A stretch of DNA of 64,000 bases. Source: Paenibacillus sp. FSL K6-1330 (lineage in GTDB: Bacteria > Bacillota > Bacilli > Paenibacillales > Paenibacillaceae). A program made the position numbers and the translations under genes. Positions 34,788 to 43,482 of the stretch are shown piece by piece; position 1 is the stretch's first letter; every line of letters begins with the position of its first letter. The stretch spans positions 1,097,501 to 1,161,500 of the forward strand of contig NZ_CP150269.1 of NCBI RefSeq assembly GCF_037976825.1, given 5' to 3'. The notes beneath the pieces are model-generated. The model was not told the origin of the DNA, did no database searches, and saw only the letters and a program-made list of their open reading frames with translations.

Positions 34788-34906
34788 TGTGTTCTTAACT
34801 AACCAAATTTTATAGGACTCTGACTTGTGCATTGCGAAAAAACCCACTTTATGTGAGTTTTATTTGTCATGCGCGATGGTTCTGAGTCCACCTGGTTAAG
34901 AACACA
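34788..34906 (+). repeat. 119-bp inverted-repeat element with nested hairpins
   Basis: The perfect 12-base ends TGTGTTCTTAAC (34788) and GTTAAGAACACA (34895) flank GGACTC/GAGTCC arms (34815, 34884) and an inner AAACCCAC/GTGAGTTT hairpin (34838-34860). The whole stretch could fold as one long branched hairpin. It has no coding content. It may be a miniature mobile element or a structured RNA; only one copy was seen here. Confidence 0.45.
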
Positions 34907-34930
34907 ACAGCCATCCCTTATATATTGACT

Positions 34931-35012
34931 GTACAGCCGTGCTCTGGGCACGGCTTCCCGCTTGGGGGACAGAAGATGGACGATGGTTCATGGACTTCTG
35001 TCCCTTTTTTTT
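34931..35012 (+). ncRNA. Candidate small RNA with two hairpins and a terminator
   Basis: Hairpin GCCGTGC-TCTGG-GCACGGC (34936-34954) is followed by a strong terminator, GGGACAGAAG / CTTCTGTCCC (34966-35004), with eight T. A promoter-like pair TTAAGA (34896) and TATATA (34919) with 17-base spacing would start an RNA near 34931. No open frame lies within. It could alternatively be the terminator of the acetyltransferase transcript. Confidence 0.35.
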
Positions 35013-35098
35013 CATTACTGCAGCACGTATGGGGGTTACGTGTGTTCTTTTCCAGGGGTAATAACAAACTCATATTCAGGAAAAGAGCGTGATTTCAC

Positions 35099-36265
35099 AT
35101 GATCCATTATATAGAAGAAGTGAAAACCAAGGTTCGTCTGCAGGAAGGCGTCCAGGTGATCGAACAGCTGCTGGTAGCGAGTTATATGCGGCCCGGTATA
35201 TCAACCAAAGAGCTGGCACGTCATACGTATCTGCCGGTTCCGGTTGCTTCGGCGATCAAGAAGGAGCTCATCAAGGCAGGGGCTCTCATTCAGGACCGGG
35301 GGGTGCGCTGCACCGATTCCGGGAAGTCCTATATTGAACACGAGCTGGGGTATGGAGGCATCGATATAGATCTGTATCAGAAGCTTCTGGCCGGCGAAGC
35401 CGATTGGCAGGAGGAGCTTTCTGATGTACTAGCGAGGCTCACGGAGATTCTGGAGCAGCGCCCGCAGGTCGATGTACAGATTGACCAATCCCAATGCACG
35501 GTAGAGACGAGTCTGCGGAGGGCGATTCTGTGTCTGAGGGAACACAGTCTGATCGGGAAGAACATTCTGTGTGTTGGCGATGACGACCTGGTGAGCATCT
35601 CGCTTGGTCTGCTGCTTAAACGGCTGTTCCCGCACGCGAAGGACCAAAGAGCCGCCATTACGGTTATGGATATCGATGAGCGATTCCTGCGATTTATCCA
35701 GGGCGCGGCTGCAAAAGAAGGCTTATCGGTTACATGCAGGCATATCGATCTCAGGCAGCCTTTGCCTGAGGGCTTGAACGGGCAATATGATTGCTTTTTC
35801 ACGGATCCGCCGTACACGCTACAAGGGCTGACTCTGTTCTTATCCAGAGGCATTAGCGCGCTGAAACGCCAGAAGGGATGCCCCATCTTTCTCTCCTTCG
35901 CCCACAAATCTCCCGATTTTACATGGTCCATGCAGCGTGAATTCGTCCGTATGGGTTTATCGGCAAAGCAGGTCCTGCTTCATTTCAATCAATATATTGG
36001 TGCGCAGATGATCGGTAATAGCGGTCAGATGATCGTGTTAACAACGACGGAATTTACGGCGCCGCGTGTTACAGATTCTTTCGAGGATGAGCTCTACACA
36101 GGCGAGGTTAGGCGAACCGTTCGAACCTACAGATGCATCCAATGTCAGGGTGAGCTGCAGGTGGGCGTGCAGGGTGATTTTTCCACGATCGAGGATTTGA
36201 AGAAGCAGGGCTGTCCGGTATGCGTCAATCATACGTTCACATGGCTGGCTAAGAAAACGATCTGA
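35099..36265 (+). CDS. BpsA-like branched-chain polyamine synthase family protein
   Basis: A 388-residue protein resembling N4-bis(aminopropyl)spermidine synthase (BpsA). Residues 1-85 hold a winged-helix-like segment (ISTKELARHTYLPVPVASAI). The catalytic Rossmann domain has VGDDDLVSI (GDDD, about 160) and FTDPPYTLQGL (about 234), the acidic residues that bind the polyamine in BpsA. The C-terminus has two CxxC pairs (CIQCQ, CPVC) that could bind zinc. BpsA makes branched polyamines in thermophiles, so its product in a mesophile is unclear, and a methyltransferase-like role is an alternative. It is monocistronic or co-transcribed with topoisomerase III, 62 bases downstream. Confidence 0.72.
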   Translation: MIHYIEEVKTKVRLQEGVQVIEQLLVASYMRPGISTKELARHTYLPVPVASAIKKELIKAGALIQDRGVRCTDSGKSYIEHELGYGGIDIDLYQKLLAGEADWQEELSDVLARLTEILEQRPQVDVQIDQSQCTVETSLRRAILCLREHSLIGKNILCVGDDDLVSISLGLLLKRLFPHAKDQRAAITVMDIDERFLRFIQGAAAKEGLSVTCRHIDLRQPLPEGLNGQYDCFFTDPPYTLQGLTLFLSRGISALKRQKGCPIFLSFAHKSPDFTWSMQREFVRMGLSAKQVLLHFNQYIGAQMIGNSGQMIVLTTTEFTAPRVTDSFEDELYTGEVRRTVRTYRCIQCQGELQVGVQGDFSTIEDLKKQGCPVCVNHTFTWLAKKTI

Positions 36266-36327
36266 CTTATCTTTGTGGAAACAATCGAGGGGAGGTTATA
36301 ATAGGGGAATAGAGGAAGGGGAGGGCT

Positions 36328-38463
36328 ATGAAAGTATTAGTATTGGCTGAGAAGCCGTCCGTTGCGAAGGAAATTGCGAGAGTAATGGGCAGCCGCGAGA
36401 AGCAGAAGAATTATTTTGAAGGACCAAAATATATTGTGACCTGGGCGCTTGGACATTTGGTAGGACTTGCCGAACCCGAGGACTATGATAAGAAGTACCA
36501 GACCTGGGTTCTGGAGGATTTGCCGATCCTGCCGGATAACACAAGGCTTAAGGTGTTGAAGGAAACAAGTCACCAGTTCAAGACGGTCCAGCATCTGATG
36601 AAGCGCCCGGATGTCGGCGAGATGATTATTGCCACCGATGCTGCCCGTGAAGGGGAGCTGCTTGCGCGCTGGATCCTCAAAATGGCGAAGTGGAACAAGC
36701 CGTTCAAACGGCTGTGGATTTCTTCCCAGACGGATAAGGCGATCAAGGAAGGTTTTGCATCACTCAAGCCGGGGCAGCAGTTCGACAGGCTGTATGAGTC
36801 CGCACGCTGCCGAGCGGAAGCGGATTGGATGGTTGGGCTGAATGTGACGCGTGCGCTGACGACCAAATTTAATGCACAGCTGTCGGCAGGCCGGGTTCAG
36901 ACGCCAACGCTCGGGATGATCATGGACCGGGAGAAGGAGATTGTGAATTTCCGCTCCCAGGAATATGAGACGCTGCAGGCGGATCTGGGGAGCTTTGAGG
37001 TATCGTGGCGTCCGGCCGGCGGAGACGGTCGTCTATTCGAGAAGGATAAGGCGGCCAAGCTGAAGCAGAAGCTGGAGGGCAGCACCGGAAAAATCGTCAG
37101 CGTGAAAAAGAGCGAAAAAACCGAACCGCATCCGCTGGCATACGATTTGACCGAACTGCAGCGGGATGCCAACCGCCGATTCGGGTTCTCGGCCAAGCAG
37201 ACCTCGAATGTGCTGCAGCGCCTGTATGAGCAGCATAAGCTGGTCACCTATCCGCGTACGGACAGCCGTTACCTGACATCCGATATGGTCGGAACGTTGA
37301 AGGAAAGGCTGTCGAGCATTGCCATCGGGCCTTATGCGTCCATTGCTCGTCCGTTGCTGCGTAAGAACTTATCGCCAGGCAAACGGGTCGTGGATGACAG
37401 TAAGGTTACGGATCATCATGCCATCATTCCAACCGAACAAACCGTGCTGCTGAATCAGTTATCTGTCGATGAACGCAAGCTGTACGATCTTATCGTACGC
37501 CGGTTCATCAGCTTGTTCTATCCTCCTGCCCGTTACGATAACGTATCGGTTACAGTTCAGATTGAGGGGGAGCAGCTTTACGCGAAAGGGACTACGATCA
37601 AGGATAGCGGCTGGCGTGAGGTATACGGCGGCGATTATGATGATGACGCTGACGACGAGCAGGATGATGCTCCGGGTCAGTCTTCAGGCAAGCTCCTGCC
37701 GGAGCTGCGAGAAGGAGAGTCGGTGAAGGTGGTATGCTGCGTGCTGAAACCGGGACGTACCCAGCCGCCAAAGCGTTATAACGAAGCGGCGCTGCTCTCC
37801 CAGATGGAGAAGCACGGACTTGGAACCCCCGCGACCCGGGCTGATATCATCGAGAAGCTGGTTAGCTCGGACACGATTGAACGGCAGGGGCAATCCCTCC
37901 ATCCGACAGGCAAAGGCAAGCAGCTGATTGAGCTTGTCGCTCCAGAGCTGAGAACACCGGAACTCACGGCGCGCTGGGAGGCCGAGCTCGAACGGATCGC
38001 GAAGGGGCAAGGCAAGCCGGAACCATTCTTGCGCGGAATACGGGACATGACCAAGAAGCTGGTCACGGATGTGAAGGGAAGCGATGCGGAGTATAAACCG
38101 CATAATGTCTCGAACAGCCACTGTCCGGATTGCGGGACAAGACTGCTGGAGAAGAAGACCAAGCGCGGCAAGCTGCTAGTCTGCCCGAGTGACGACTGCG
38201 GATATAAGCGTTCAGGCGAGAAGCGTCTGTCCAACCGCCGCTGCCCGCAGTGCCACAAGAAGATGGAGATGAAAGAAGGCAAGGCGGGGCTGTTCGTGCA
38301 GTGCCTGGGCTGCGGCATTACGGAAACGCTGAAGAAGGACGCCAAGCATGTGAACAAACGCGAGGAGCGGAAGCTCGTGCAGCAATACAGCAAGCCGGAG
38401 TCGATTGGTTCGAACCTGGGCGACCTGTTGAAGGCGGCCCTTGAGCAGAAGGGGAAGGAATAA
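36328..38463 (+). CDS. topB: DNA topoisomerase III
   Basis: A 711-residue type IA topoisomerase. The TOPRIM domain starts LAEKPSVAKEIARVMG, with the acidic triad including TDAAREGELLARW. The active-site Tyr is in LVTYPRTDSRYL (about residue 308). The C-terminal part carries two zinc-ribbon motifs (CPDCG...CPSDDCGY and CPQCH...CLGCG), as in Bacillus TopB. It relaxes and decatenates DNA during recombination and replication. GGAAGGGGAGGGCT precedes ATG 36328. Length and domain order are normal. Confidence 0.95.
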   Translation: MKVLVLAEKPSVAKEIARVMGSREKQKNYFEGPKYIVTWALGHLVGLAEPEDYDKKYQTWVLEDLPILPDNTRLKVLKETSHQFKTVQHLMKRPDVGEMIIATDAAREGELLARWILKMAKWNKPFKRLWISSQTDKAIKEGFASLKPGQQFDRLYESARCRAEADWMVGLNVTRALTTKFNAQLSAGRVQTPTLGMIMDREKEIVNFRSQEYETLQADLGSFEVSWRPAGGDGRLFEKDKAAKLKQKLEGSTGKIVSVKKSEKTEPHPLAYDLTELQRDANRRFGFSAKQTSNVLQRLYEQHKLVTYPRTDSRYLTSDMVGTLKERLSSIAIGPYASIARPLLRKNLSPGKRVVDDSKVTDHHAIIPTEQTVLLNQLSVDERKLYDLIVRRFISLFYPPARYDNVSVTVQIEGEQLYAKGTTIKDSGWREVYGGDYDDDADDEQDDAPGQSSGKLLPELREGESVKVVCCVLKPGRTQPPKRYNEAALLSQMEKHGLGTPATRADIIEKLVSSDTIERQGQSLHPTGKGKQLIELVAPELRTPELTARWEAELERIAKGQGKPEPFLRGIRDMTKKLVTDVKGSDAEYKPHNVSNSHCPDCGTRLLEKKTKRGKLLVCPSDDCGYKRSGEKRLSNRRCPQCHKKMEMKEGKAGLFVQCLGCGITETLKKDAKHVNKREERKLVQQYSKPESIGSNLGDLLKAALEQKGKE

Positions 38464-38602
38464 TCTGCAATGGTGAATCTGCCGAGGGGTGCTGCTGTAG
38501 TCCCACGATGTGCATCTTCCAAGGCTTGAAATGCGTTTTTCTTGCCGGTGTTAGCATAACCTCGGGTGCAATGGCTCATTCTACGGACAGGGGGTGAATT
38601 GC

Positions 38603-38740
38603 ATGCCGAATCATAAAGCAAGAAAAACCGAAAACCAGCAGAACAAATCAAGCATTCTTGAGGAGAGCAAGACCCTCAAACCGAAAAAGGCTGCAGACTA
38701 TGTTCCGAGCCTGAACGAAATATCCAAGAATGAATCATAA
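38603..38740 (+). CDS. Small lysine-rich hypothetical protein
   Basis: A 45-residue ORF with ribosome site GGGGGTG 7 bases before ATG 38603. It is polar and lysine-rich: it begins MPNHKARKTENQQNKSS and ends AADYVPSLNEISKNES. It has no membrane segment or Cys. It resembles short spore-former proteins in composition, but no family is recognised. Confidence 0.5.
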   Translation: MPNHKARKTENQQNKSSILEESKTLKPKKAADYVPSLNEISKNES

Positions 38741-38875
38741 GTTTTCGTAGTGGTTGAGTATGGTCTGGTTGTCATTATGCCGGACACGGGTCCGCTCCGA
38801 TTTATGACGTCGGCCGTGTCCTAATAATGGCGTTCATAGATGGCTTGCCTATGGGCTAAGATTGTTTAGCTGGCA

Positions 38876-38904
38876 TTGTCTTCATTAGCCTGCAGTTCTA
38901 TAAT
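38876..38904 (+). promoter_or_regulatory. Sigma-A promoter of the DUF1294 gene
   Basis: TTGTCT (38876-38881), a 17-base spacer, then a perfect TATAAT (38899-38904), 72 bases before GTG 38976. Confidence 0.6.
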
Positions 38905-38975
38905 AACAGTAGAACGCAAAGCAAATGGCTGATTGGGCAAGATCGATCAGTTGGAATGGGGGTGCGTGAACCAAC

Positions 38976-39239
38976 GTGAGACCTGCACTGATCGTTTGGT
39001 TTATTTTTATCAATGCGGTAGCCTATCTGGTCATGTCCGAGGATAAACGGCGTGCCAGAATGGGACGGGATCGGGTTCCGGAGCGAACACTATTTCTGCT
39101 AGCTGCCATCGGCGGGGCCTTGGGTGTATGGATTGCCATGTACCGCAAACGTCATAAAACGAGGCATTTATCTTTTAAACTGGGCGTGCCGCTGTTGTTA
39201 GTCGTGAATGTCGCGCTATACACGTACTTCTGGGGATAA
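38976..39239 (+). CDS. DUF1294 family small membrane protein
   Basis: An 87-residue membrane protein with three hydrophobic segments (about 3-20, 38-54 and 68-86). The central MSEDKRRARMGRDRVPERTL and the GGALGVWIAMYRKRHKTRH stretch are characteristic of the DUF1294 family, whose function is unknown. GTG 38976 has GGGGGTG upstream. It is a single gene with its own promoter. Confidence 0.88.
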   Translation: MRPALIVWFIFINAVAYLVMSEDKRRARMGRDRVPERTLFLLAAIGGALGVWIAMYRKRHKTRHLSFKLGVPLLLVVNVALYTYFWG

Positions 39240-39359
39240 GTCGGATTCATCTGAATTACATAGGAACATCACAGCAAGTCAGCAAGCTCGTTTCATATCG
39301 GTATGAAGTTGTTTAATAATAAGTAGTAGGTCTTTTAACTATAGAAAGAGGTGGCCTGT

Positions 39360-39794
39360 ATGCTTTTTACTAAAATTCTTCTAGCTTACGACGGCTCCAA
39401 AGCAGCGAATAAAGCGCTCGGACGTGCGGTTGAACTTGCTAAGGTAACACCGGGAGCTACGCTGGATGTCATTCATGCTTACGATTTTCCGCGTTTCTTC
39501 GTTGGGGAAGGGCTTGCCCCGATTCCAGCTTCACTTAATAAAGATGTCTACGATCTTGCCGTGCAGACGACAGAGGAAATCCGCGAGCGGATTGAGAACT
39601 CAGGCGTTACCGGTCAAGTGGAGATGATCCAGGGTCCTCCGGCTGAAGTTATTCTGGAGTACGCGAATCAGAACGGCAGTGATCTTATTGTCATCGGCAG
39701 CCGCGGTCTTGGCGGAATTCGCGAGTTTGTACTCGGCAGTGTCAGCCATAACGTAGTGCAGCATGCAAAGATCCCGGTACTGGTAGTGAAATAA
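39360..39794 (+). CDS. Universal stress protein (UspA family)
   Basis: A 144-residue UspA-fold protein. It begins FTKILLAYDGSKAANKALGR, with the family's Asp, and ends with the ATP-binding pattern VIGSRGLGGIREFVLGSVSHNV, then IPVLVVK. ATP-binding is therefore predicted. Start ATG 39360 is used, since AAAGAGGTGG lies just upstream and overlaps an in-frame GTG at 39351. A terminator follows directly. Confidence 0.93.
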   Translation: MLFTKILLAYDGSKAANKALGRAVELAKVTPGATLDVIHAYDFPRFFVGEGLAPIPASLNKDVYDLAVQTTEEIRERIENSGVTGQVEMIQGPPAEVILEYANQNGSDLIVIGSRGLGGIREFVLGSVSHNVVQHAKIPVLVVK

Positions 39795-39801
39795 TGTTGT
39801 T

Positions 39802-39826
39802 GGGGACGCTGAGGCGTCCCTTTTTT
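39802..39826 (+). terminator. Terminator after the universal stress gene
   Basis: The stem GGGACGC / GCGTCCC with a TGAG loop is followed by six T. Confidence 0.9.
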
Positions 39827-39829
39827 CTG

Positions 39830-39855
39830 AGAAAGTACGTCGATGACGTTTTTCT
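39830..39855 (+). repeat. Short palindrome related to the R1 right end
   Basis: AGAAAGTACGTC-GAT-GACGTTTTTCT forms a hairpin and resembles the end of the R1 half-copy at 20105-20128 (GTACGTCGATAGGCGTTTTTCT). It may be a minimal derivative of the repeat family; the resemblance is short. Confidence 0.3.
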
Positions 39856-39984
39856 GGGATTCAAACGTTGTTCGGTTTTGCATCCGCAGGTACCGCTTCA
39901 TTCTTATCGTAATCGATAGGGTCTGCGTCTTCGAACTAACAGCGGTCTGTTAGGGTGATAGTTTTTTTATAAGCGGAGGTTCAT

Positions 39985-40263
39985 ATGGAAATTATTCTAC
40001 TTATAGTCTTGGTTGTTTTGGTCTGTTTTATGGTTTCCAGTCGAATGTCGGCAATGGAGAAGCGAATGAAACTGCAGCAGAACACGTTAAAACAAATTGC
40101 AAACCAATTAGGCATACCCGAGCCGCCGGTACATGAGGAAGCCAAAAGGCTGCTGGAGGAAGGGCAGGAGATTAAAGCGATTAAAATCGTACGAGAAGAA
40201 TTAGGTTTGTCTTTGGTGGAAGCCAAACAATATGTAGATGCCATGAAGCATGGTGAGCAGTAG
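39985..40263 (+). CDS. Membrane-anchored protein with ribosomal L7/L12 C-terminal-like domain
   Basis: A 92-residue protein. Residues 2-20 are one hydrophobic helix (EIILLIVLVVLVCFMV), followed by a basic coiled segment (30-50). The C-terminus GQEIKAIKIVREELGLSLVEAKQYVDAM (split here by eye at about 60-87) matches the alpha-beta core of the L7/L12 C-terminal domain, where KxxAIKxxRExTGLGLKEAK is the family pattern. Ribosomal factor binding is not implied, since it lacks the N-terminal dimer domain. GCGGAGG precedes ATG 39985. Function unknown. Confidence 0.75.
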   Translation: MEIILLIVLVVLVCFMVSSRMSAMEKRMKLQQNTLKQIANQLGIPEPPVHEEAKRLLEEGQEIKAIKIVREELGLSLVEAKQYVDAMKHGEQ

Positions 40264-40296
40264 AACGGGCGTGAGATGAAACGCAGTTTTTTTCAG

Positions 40297-40908
40297 TTAT
40301 AGATGAGGTGTTGCATTCTCCAGGGTAAGCTCCCAACGTCCGTCGCGGTATTCGATCTTGTGCAGCCCAGTGTTCGCCACGGGAAAGAACGGATTCTTAT
40401 TGCTCCATGTTATATCCTTCATCAGATGATAAATGATATTGATAACTCCACCGTGAGTGACAACCAATACGTTCTCATGATGATTCGCCGATACCTGATC
40501 TTGGCATAGTTTGGTGAAGGTATCCTTAATCCGCACAAAATTCTCCTGGGGGCTCTCACCGCCAGGGTATTTTTCGTCCATCCGTAAACTGGAAAAATAC
40601 AAACCTGGATACCTCTCCTCTGCTATGGGGTTGGGCATTCCGGCGAGCAGACCATTATTCATCTCCCGCCAATCCTCGAAAGCTTGAAAGGGAAGGCCAA
40701 GCTTATCGGCAATGATGGCCGCAGTCTGATAAGCCCTCTGCAGATCGCTACACACGATCCGGTGGATATTATAAACATGCTTGTGTTCATTCAAGTATTG
40801 CCCCAGCTTCTCCGCTTGCCCGATCCCTTCGTTTATGAGCCCGCGCTGGCTCCACCCTCCGCGGTACCCTTCTTCATCTTGACCATGCCTAACGAGATAA
40901 ATAGCCAT
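40297..40908 (-). CDS. Histidine phosphatase family protein
   Basis: A 203-residue phosphoglycerate-mutase-like phosphatase. The catalytic RHG motif is at YLVRHGQDEEGYRGGWSQRG (about residue 7) and the second catalytic His in VVTHGGVINIIYHL (about 152). The acidic EDWREMNNGLLAG (about 80) fits the proton donor region. Substrates in this family are phosphorylated sugars, nucleotides or proteins. It is a single gene on the minus strand; GGAGGC lies upstream of its ATG. Confidence 0.9.
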   Translation of the reverse strand: MAIYLVRHGQDEEGYRGGWSQRGLINEGIGQAEKLGQYLNEHKHVYNIHRIVCSDLQRAYQTAAIIADKLGLPFQAFEDWREMNNGLLAGMPNPIAEERYPGLYFSSLRMDEKYPGGESPQENFVRIKDTFTKLCQDQVSANHHENVLVVTHGGVINIIYHLMKDITWSNKNPFFPVANTGLHKIEYRDGRWELTLENATPHL

Positions 40909-41152
40909 AGGCGCCTCCTAAGAATAGATTCTGTTTGTAGCATTTAAACAGACCAACCCAACTGGTATAAATGTCGGATTAGTTGTTTTGTTGTATTTAA
41001 TACTAGTGCAGCTGTTAAGAATTCGACATTCGCCTTTATCTTCCTTGTAAGTAATTACAGTAAAGAGCAGAATACGGTCTTATTTAATTCTGCGATAACA
41101 CTTTTCCCTTACCCTCTATGCAGCAGCAAAAAAATTCTTCATTGAAGATGCT
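40909..41152. other. Non-coding gap, nothing clear
   Basis: This is the left part of a 900-base gap between the phosphatase and purE. I see an AT-rich stretch that probably carries the minus-strand promoter of the phosphatase gene, and no open frame with a ribosome site. The rest of the gap holds repeat R2, PurR-type boxes, a promoter and the riboswitch, listed separately. Confidence 0.5.
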
Positions 41153-41268
41153 CCAGCGGAGCGGACGAATCGTGGATGGAGAAGCGCCAGCGTTCGCCTT
41201 TAAACACGGGAAACATCCCTATTTAGTTCAATCCAGTTTCCCGTGTTTAACAGCCGATCGGAATCACG
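41153..41268 (+). repeat. Intergenic repeat R2, copy b, with a 15-bp hairpin
   Basis: The block order matches 25523-25639: CCAGCGGAGCGGACGAATCG, GAGAAGCGCCAGCG, TCGCCTTTAAACACGGG and, on the right, AACAGCCGATCGGAATCACG. In this copy the centre forms a perfect hairpin, TTAAACACGGGAAAC (41200) and GTTTCCCGTGTTTAA (41236), with a 21-base loop. Confidence 0.6.
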
Positions 41269-41401
41269 ATGCGTCAGCGCAGCGGCTGCCAATGCTCCAC
41301 ATGTACTGCTCACGGCTTTTCCAGTCCGACATTGCCCACGCCTTTTATTTAGCCCGCAGCCTCCTGGAAGTTTTTGCTGCTGCATTGCTCACTTGCCAGA
41401 T

Positions 41402-41474
41402 ACGAACATTATATTTTCTATAAATCCGATTGTTCGTGTTTAGGTTGACATGAGGTGTCAGAAATTGATAAACT
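41402..41474 (+). promoter_or_regulatory. PurR-type boxes and promoter of the pur operon
   Basis: Two convergent boxes, ACGAACATTAT (41402) and ATTGTTCGTGTTTA (41429, reverse of TAAACACGAACAAT), form the inverted CGAA pair used by the Bacillus PurR repressor. A promoter follows directly: TTGACA at 41445-41450 and TAAACT at 41469-41474 (18-base spacer). PurR senses PRPP and represses at low PRPP; its gene is not in the window. Confidence 0.75.
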
Positions 41475-41528
41475 GAGGATGTTGAGGTTCAAAATAACTT
41501 ATGAAGCATGATTGATGAAATTTAATAT

Positions 41529-41600
41529 TTCTCGTATAAAGCCGGGGATATGGCCCGGAAGTCTCTACCCGGAAACCGTAAATTTTCGGACTACGAGGGA
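41529..41600 (+). promoter_or_regulatory. Purine (guanine-class) riboswitch aptamer
   Basis: The closing stem P1 is CTCGTA / TACGAG. The conserved loops GGATATGGC (P2) and ACCGTAAAT (P3) and the joining TCTCTACC are present. The J3/1 base before TACGAG is C (GGACTACGAG), which specifies guanine or hypoxanthine; adenine types have U there. It lies in the leader of purE, with a terminator downstream, so purine binding should stop transcription. Confidence 0.95.
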
Positions 41601-41711
41601 ATACAAACGGTGCGGCTACGACGGGGCTTGATTTCGTGTTTGCCTCTTAGGCGAGCGGATGCGCAAGATTCTTCTGCTTGACGCAGGCAGCAGCGTTCGT
41701 AATCCTTGTAT

Positions 41712-41759
41712 GTCCGAGACCTGCACAGACTTTGTGTTTACGGGATCGGACTTTTTTTT
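41712..41759 (+). terminator. Riboswitch-controlled terminator
   Basis: The arms GTCCGA and TCGGAC (41712, 41745), with inner ACA/TGT pairing, are followed by eight T, 50 bases before purE. This is the expression platform of the guanine riboswitch. The 110 bases between aptamer and terminator are long enough to hold an antiterminator. Confidence 0.75.
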
Positions 41760-41809
41760 CAGCAGTTAACCAGGATATTGTCGAATTTCGAAGAAAGCGG
41801 GGGTAACTC

Positions 41810-42295
41810 ATGACAGCACAAGTAGGAGTCATTATGGGAAGCCAATCAGATTGGGATACGATGTCCCATGCATGCCAGGTGCTAGACGAGCTTGAAATTC
41901 CTTATGAGAAAAAAGTCGTATCCGCTCACCGGACGCCGGACTTGATGTTCCGGTATGCCGAGGAAGCGGAAGGCCGGGGGCTTCGCGTCATTATTGCTGG
42001 AGCCGGCGGAGCCGCTCATCTGCCCGGGATGGTCGCTTCGAAGACGGTATTGCCGGTCATTGGCGTTCCGGTGAAATCGAAAGCGCTGAAGGGATTGGAT
42101 TCATTGCTGTCGATCGTGCAGATGCCAGGGGGCATTCCGGTAGCGACTGTAGCGATCGGCAAAGCGGGAGCCACGAACGCCGGATTGCTCGCAGCCCAGA
42201 TTTTAGGCACTTCGGATGCAGGGATTCGCGAAAGAGTTCAAGCGCGCCGAGACCGTATCCGTGATGAAGTGCTGGAAAGCAGCGATAACTTATGA
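41810..42295 (+). CDS. purE: N5-carboxyaminoimidazole ribonucleotide mutase
   Basis: 161 residues. PurE moves the carboxyl group of N5-CAIR to give CAIR, step 6 of IMP synthesis. The signature [14 protein letters not shown] with the catalytic Ser/Asp, then SAHRTPDLM (His of the active site) and [15 protein letters not shown], are all intact. It is the first gene of the purine operon, behind the riboswitch. Its stop overlaps the purK start (ATGA). Confidence 0.98.
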   Translation: MTAQVGVIMGSQSDWDTMSHACQVLDELEIPYEKKVVSAHRTPDLMFRYAEEAEGRGLRVIIAGAGGAAHLPGMVASKTVLPVIGVPVKSKALKGLDSLLSIVQMPGGIPVATVAIGKAGATNAGLLAAQILGTSDAGIRERVQARRDRIRDEVLESSDNL

Positions 42296-43479
42296 TGGAG
42301 AACGGAGCACAGCAGACGCGCGTATCTGGCAAAAAGCTACTGCCTGGTTCCGTCATTGGCGTACTTGGCGGGGGACAGCTCGGACGGATGATCGCGCTGG
42401 ACGGGATCCGGATGGGATATTCGTTCGTCACCCTCGATCCGACGCCGAACTCCCCGCTCGGCCAGATGGCCGAGCAGGTTACGGCCCGGTATGACGATGT
42501 GGAGGCTGCCCGGCAGCTCGCCGTCAAGGCTGATGTCATTACGTACGAATTCGAAAATGTCGATGCGGGCGTGGCCCAGCTTCTGGAGGAGCAGTCTTAT
42601 GTTCCGCAAGGAAGCAAGCTGTTGTACACCACGCAGCACCGGCTGCGCGAGAAGGCCGCGATTGAAGCGGCTGGCGTACCGGTTGCACCGTATCGTGAAA
42701 TAACAAGCTTGGAAGATTTACGATCCGCTGCCTCTGAACTTGGACTTCCCTGCGTGCTTAAGACCGCCATGGGAGGTTATGATGGTAAAGGGCAAGCGGT
42801 TCTCCGCAGCGAAGATGAGCTGGAATCAGCCTACAGGGAGCTGGCTGCCAGCGGGACTGAGCTGGTGTTGGAGAAGTTTGTGAAGTTTGCGTGCGAGATC
42901 TCTGTGATCGCGGCGCGCACCCCCAGCGGCATCGTGAAGAGCTTCCCTCCGGCAGAGAACGTGCATGTCAACAATATTTTGCACTTGTCGATTGTGCCTG
43001 CTCGCGTGACGAGTGAAGTAAAGCGCAAAGCATGCCAGCTCGCGGAACGTGTGGCAGAAGGAATGGGAGCTGTTGGCCTGCTGGCTGTCGAGATGTTTGT
43101 GACCGAGGATGGGGAGCTGTACGTGAATGAGCTTGCACCTCGTCCGCATAACTCGGGTCACTATACGATGGAGGCATGCTCAACCTCCCAATTCGAGCAG
43201 CATGTGAGAGCGATCTGCGATTTGCCGCTCGGGGACACAACGCTGCTGAGCCCGGTCGTCATGGTGAACCTCCTGGGGCAGCATCTGGAGGAAGCGGTAC
43301 GGCGTTTTGGAGAGCACGACGCGCTTGCAGAGTCTCTCGGCGTTGTGCCTAAGCTTCATCTATACGGCAAGAGCGAGTCGAAGTTTAACCGCAAGATGGG
43401 ACATATCAACCTCTTGTGCGGGGATGTCGATGCAGCGCTTGAATGGGTAGAGAAAACTAATATTTGGAGGCAGGATTAA
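42292..43479 (+). CDS. purK: N5-carboxyaminoimidazole ribonucleotide synthase
   Basis: 395 residues, ATP-grasp fold. PurK carboxylates AIR to N5-CAIR using ATP and bicarbonate. It begins [16 protein letters not shown] (nucleotide-binding loop) and holds [16 protein letters not shown], the ATP-grasp lid segment, and [18 protein letters not shown], the conserved metal and substrate region. ATG 42292 overlaps the purE stop, so the two are translationally coupled, matching their consecutive reactions. Confidence 0.98.
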   Translation: MMENGAQQTRVSGKKLLPGSVIGVLGGGQLGRMIALDGIRMGYSFVTLDPTPNSPLGQMAEQVTARYDDVEAARQLAVKADVITYEFENVDAGVAQLLEEQSYVPQGSKLLYTTQHRLREKAAIEAAGVPVAPYREITSLEDLRSAASELGLPCVLKTAMGGYDGKGQAVLRSEDELESAYRELAASGTELVLEKFVKFACEISVIAARTPSGIVKSFPPAENVHVNNILHLSIVPARVTSEVKRKACQLAERVAEGMGAVGLLAVEMFVTEDGELYVNELAPRPHNSGHYTMEACSTSQFEQHVRAICDLPLGDTTLLSPVVMVNLLGQHLEEAVRRFGEHDALAESLGVVPKLHLYGKSESKFNRKMGHINLLCGDVDAALEWVEKTNIWRQD

Positions 43480-43482
43480 ACG

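Noticed and set aside
34931..35012. T-box or other amino-acid-sensing leader upstream of the BpsA-like gene
   Set aside because: No T-box sequence (TGGNACCGCG-like) and no specifier loop. Only two simple hairpins are present.
41529..41600. Adenine class for the purine riboswitch
   Set aside because: The specificity base in J3/1 is C, not T, which indicates guanine or hypoxanthine.
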